The position numbers were made by a program, and so were the translations under genes. Below, in pieces: positions 43,538 through 45,013 of a DNA stretch of 45,013 nucleotides. Position 1 is the first letter of the stretch. Every line of letters begins with the position of its first letter. Below the pieces are notes generated by a model. The model did no database searches. It saw only the letters and a list, made by a program, of their open reading frames with translations, and was not told the origin of the DNA. Origin of the DNA: Paenibacillus artemisiicola (GTDB lineage: Bacteria; Bacillota; Bacilli; Paenibacillales; Paenibacillaceae); contig NZ_JAGGDJ010000046.1 of NCBI RefSeq assembly GCF_017652985.1, positions 1-45,013 on the forward strand, given 5' to 3'.

Positions 43538-43562
43538 ATAAAAAGAGAATCCCAAACTCTCT
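43538..43562 (-). terminator. Weak terminator after csfB
   Basis: AGAGA / TCTCT five-pair stem followed by TTTTATC on the minus strand. Confidence 0.35.
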
Positions 43563-43620
43563 CGATCGCGGCATGCATGCAAGAAAAATTCGGGATCAAC
43601 AGGATGTACAGCCATATGCC

Positions 43621-43809
43621 TTAGGCATTATTCTGGTACCAAATACGTCTCAGCTGATGAATGAAAAACGGATACTTCGCGTCCTGCACGTCGGTTTGAA
43701 CCATTTCCGTTTCGCACGAATCGCAGATAAACCCATCAATGATACGCATGCCTTCCAATTTCTCGATTCCGCAAATAATACAGGTCGTTGGTGTCCTTTC
43801 TTCCGACAT
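43621..43809 (-). CDS. csfB: Anti-sigma factor CsfB (Gin)
   Basis: 62 residues. Two CxxC zinc motifs (CIIC and CDSC) and the family sequence GMRIIDGFICDSCE with a helical end (YPFFIHQLRRIW). Gin inhibits sigma-G (and sigma-E) to time forespore gene expression. GAGGTG lies seven bases upstream. xpaC and yaaN, which follow it in B. subtilis, are missing; yaaO comes directly. Confidence 0.92.
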   Translation of the reverse strand: MSEERTPTTCIICGIEKLEGMRIIDGFICDSCETEMVQTDVQDAKYPFFIHQLRRIWYQNNA

Positions 43810-43845
43810 TTCGTTTCACCTCGTCCAAAAAATCATCATTGCTTC

Positions 43846-43875
43846 TAGTATGCCACAAAGTCTAGCAACCTATAC
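43846..43875 (-). promoter_or_regulatory. Forespore (sigma-G/sigma-F type) promoter of csfB
   Basis: Minus-strand GTATA (43871-43875), 18-bp spacer, CATACTA (43846-43852): a full sigma-G match; the sigma-F -10 consensus fits less well. Confidence 0.75.
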
Positions 43876-44027
43876 GACTTTCATAGCCCAATTCAAATAG
43901 TAATACAGTTTATGTCGAAACGCCCAGATTGGTGAACGATGGCTTGCACTTCTTTTGCGGAGGAAGTCTACATATTCCGGCGTCAAAATCCGATACATGG
44001 TGTAGATTATCGAAAGGCGTTGAAACG

Positions 44028-44558
44028 ATGCGAGGAGCGCTTGCCGAGCAAGACAAGGCGACGATCTACCAATATCGACTCATGCAAAAGGTGTTCGTTC
44101 GCAACGAATTATATCGAAGCTACCTTTGCGCGATCTGCGTTTTGGCGCTCTTTCTTGTCCTTATGTACCGGCTCGACGGCGTCAAAGCGTTCGGAATCGG
44201 CATTCTATGCTCGCAGTTCATTCATTTCCTGATCATCCGCCTAACGTTAATCCGCGTCGATGAACCGGACTACCGGCGCTGGGGCTGGCGAGTGCTCGGC
44301 ATCTGGATCGGCTATATTCCGGTCGCTTATATCGAATACGGCCTCTTTCGCCGGCTGCACCGCCACCTTCTGTGGCTAGGGTTATTCACGATCGGCATCC
44401 TATACCCATGGGCGGACGAGGCGACAATGATCAGCTTAATCATGTGTCATCTTTGGTTTCTAGCTCCGCGCTTGGTCATCAATCGCAAGCTTCGCAAGTC
44501 CAGACGAGACGGCGTACTCAAAATTACCGCCAATGAGGTCAGCTACTATCATCGTTGA
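44028..44558 (+). CDS. Small integral membrane protein of unknown function
   Basis: 176 residues from ATG 44028 (GAAAGGCG about eight bases upstream); the frame is open upstream to 43929, but that part looks non-coding. A soluble N-terminus of ~35 residues is followed by about four hydrophobic helices (YLCAICVLALFLVLMY, AFGIGILCSQFIHFLII, LGIWIGYIPVAYIEYGL, LLWLGLFTIGILYPW), then a basic tail (NRKLRKSRRDG). I do not recognise the family. It converges on the rrn operon; its stop lies in the inverted repeat that holds parS. Confidence 0.75.
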   Translation: MRGALAEQDKATIYQYRLMQKVFVRNELYRSYLCAICVLALFLVLMYRLDGVKAFGIGILCSQFIHFLIIRLTLIRVDEPDYRRWGWRVLGIWIGYIPVAYIEYGLFRRLHRHLLWLGLFTIGILYPWADEATMISLIMCHLWFLAPRLVINRKLRKSRRDGVLKITANEVSYYHR

Positions 44559-44600
44559 CGCGTTCCACGTGAAACAACGATGATGGGCGCTAGCTTTTTT
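44548..44600 (+). terminator. Inverted repeat enclosing parS; possible terminator of the membrane-protein gene
   Basis: ATCATCGTTG (44548-44557) and CAACGATGAT (44575-44584) are perfect 10-bp arms. A run of six T follows about ten bases later, so termination on the plus strand is possible but not typical. Confidence 0.5.
44561..44576. other. parS centromere-like site (Spo0J/ParB binding)
   Basis: CGTTCCACGTGAAACA differs from the bacterial parS consensus (TGTTNCACGTGAAACA) only at the first base. parS sites cluster near the origin, which fits the gene context. Confidence 0.85.
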
Positions 44601-44641
44601 AGTTGATGCCGGCCTCTTTATCATTATCGATTAAAGACAAC

Positions 44642-44670
44642 AAAAAACCGACTGCTTTATGCAGTCGGTT
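44642..44670 (-). terminator. Terminator of the rrn operon
   Basis: ACCGACTGC / GCAGTCGGT nine-pair stem with a five-base loop and six T on the minus strand, just after 5S. Confidence 0.93.
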
Positions 44671-44675
44671 CATCG

Positions 44676-44792
44676 TGCTTGGCAACGTCCTACTCTCCCA
44701 GGACCCTGCGGTCCAAGTACCATCGGCGCTGGAGGGCTTAACGGTCGTGTTCGGGATGGGTACGCGTGGTTCCCCTCCGCCATCGCCACCAA
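44676..44792 (-). rRNA. rrf: 5S ribosomal RNA
   Basis: About 117 nt. The minus strand starts TTTGGTGGCGATGGCGGAGG and contains CCCATCCCGAACACGACCGTTAAG, the universal loop B/C region, and ends GGACGTTGCCAAGCAC. Ends are set by comparison with other Bacillota and may be off by a few bases. Confidence 0.95.
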
Positions 44793-44899
44793 ACGGGCGT
44801 CTTCCGCTCACGGAAACGCGGGTCTTGCTCAGAGCTTGCCACCCTGAAAACTGGATACGAACCTTTGCGAAGGTCTTGCTTAGCTGAAAGATGTACCTT

Positions 44900-45013
44900 G
44901 GATAAGCCCTCGACCGATTAGTATTCGTCAGCTCCACGCATTGCTGCGCTTCCACCTCGAACCTATCTACCTCGTCGTCTTCAAGGGGTCTTACATACTG
45001 GGAAATCTCATCT
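44900..45013 (-). rRNA. rrl: 23S ribosomal RNA, 3' end (continues beyond the window)
   Basis: The minus strand reads GACCCCTTGAAGACGACGAG, TAGGTTCGAGGTGGAAGC, and ends CTAATCGGTCGAGGGCTTATCC, the conserved 3' end of 23S. The spacer to 5S (44793-44899) holds no tRNA. Confidence 0.95.

Overview
The window is a chromosomal segment of about 60% GC from a spore-forming Bacillota, most likely a high-GC Paenibacillaceae member (Cohnella- or Paenibacillus-like). Reasons: the gene order is that of the origin-proximal region of Bacillus subtilis (rrn - csfB - yaaO - tmk - darA - yaaR - holB - ricT - yabA - yabB - rsmI - abrB - tatD - yabE - rnmV - rsmA - yabG - veg - sspF - ispE - purR - ridA - spoVG - glmU - ctc - pth - fin - mfd - spoVT - yabM); many genes are sporulation-specific; and an SLH-domain surface protein is present. 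Nearly everything reads on the minus strand. Exceptions are abrB, a 66-aa hypothetical and a small membrane protein.

Region by region, in the direction of transcription (right to left). 44.5-45.0 kb: 3' end of 23S rRNA, 5S rRNA and its terminator, then a parS-like centromere site inside an inverted repeat. 43.8-36.3 kb: csfB/gin, yaaO, tmk, the c-di-AMP receptor darA, yaaR, holB, ricT, yabA and two RNA methyltransferases. 36.2-33.5 kb: abrB (plus strand), an HD phosphohydrolase at the place where metS is expected, and tatD. 33.4-29.1 kb: a ydaO/yuaA (c-di-AMP) riboswitch controlling a G5/3D-domain cell-wall protein, then rnmV, rsmA and yabG (sigma-K type promoter). 29.1-21.6 kb: veg behind two tandem consensus promoters, an SASP with an unusual Q/A/Y tail, ispE, purR, ridA, spoVG (sigma-H type promoter), glmU, rplY/ctc (sigma-B type promoter), pth and fin. 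The prs gene expected between glmU and ctc is absent. 21.6-16.9 kb: mfd and a PrsA-like foldase lipoprotein.

Between the foldase and spoVT lies about 14.5 kb of accessory genes not found there in B. subtilis. It holds a lactonase-like beta-propeller, a fusion of a catalytically dead alpha/beta-hydrolase with a SARP/BTAD-type transcription regulator, a large SLH surface protein with four tandem repeats, a complete urtABCDE urea transporter operon, and an SsuABC/TauABC-like transporter operon led by a ykkC (guanidine-I) riboswitch. Both transporter operons carry perfect 17-bp GlnR/TnrA boxes (TGTNA-N7-TNACA). The second has one box upstream of -35 and one just past the start point. This looks like a nitrogen-scavenging cluster for urea and guanidine.

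The most novel item is the pseudo-hydrolase/SARP regulator at 14077-15594. The next gene downstream, the SLH protein, has a promoter with two heptamers separated by 4 bp and ending exactly 8 bp before a TATAAT box. That is the promoter geometry of SARP activators, so a small-molecule receptor controlling a surface protein is a testable proposal.
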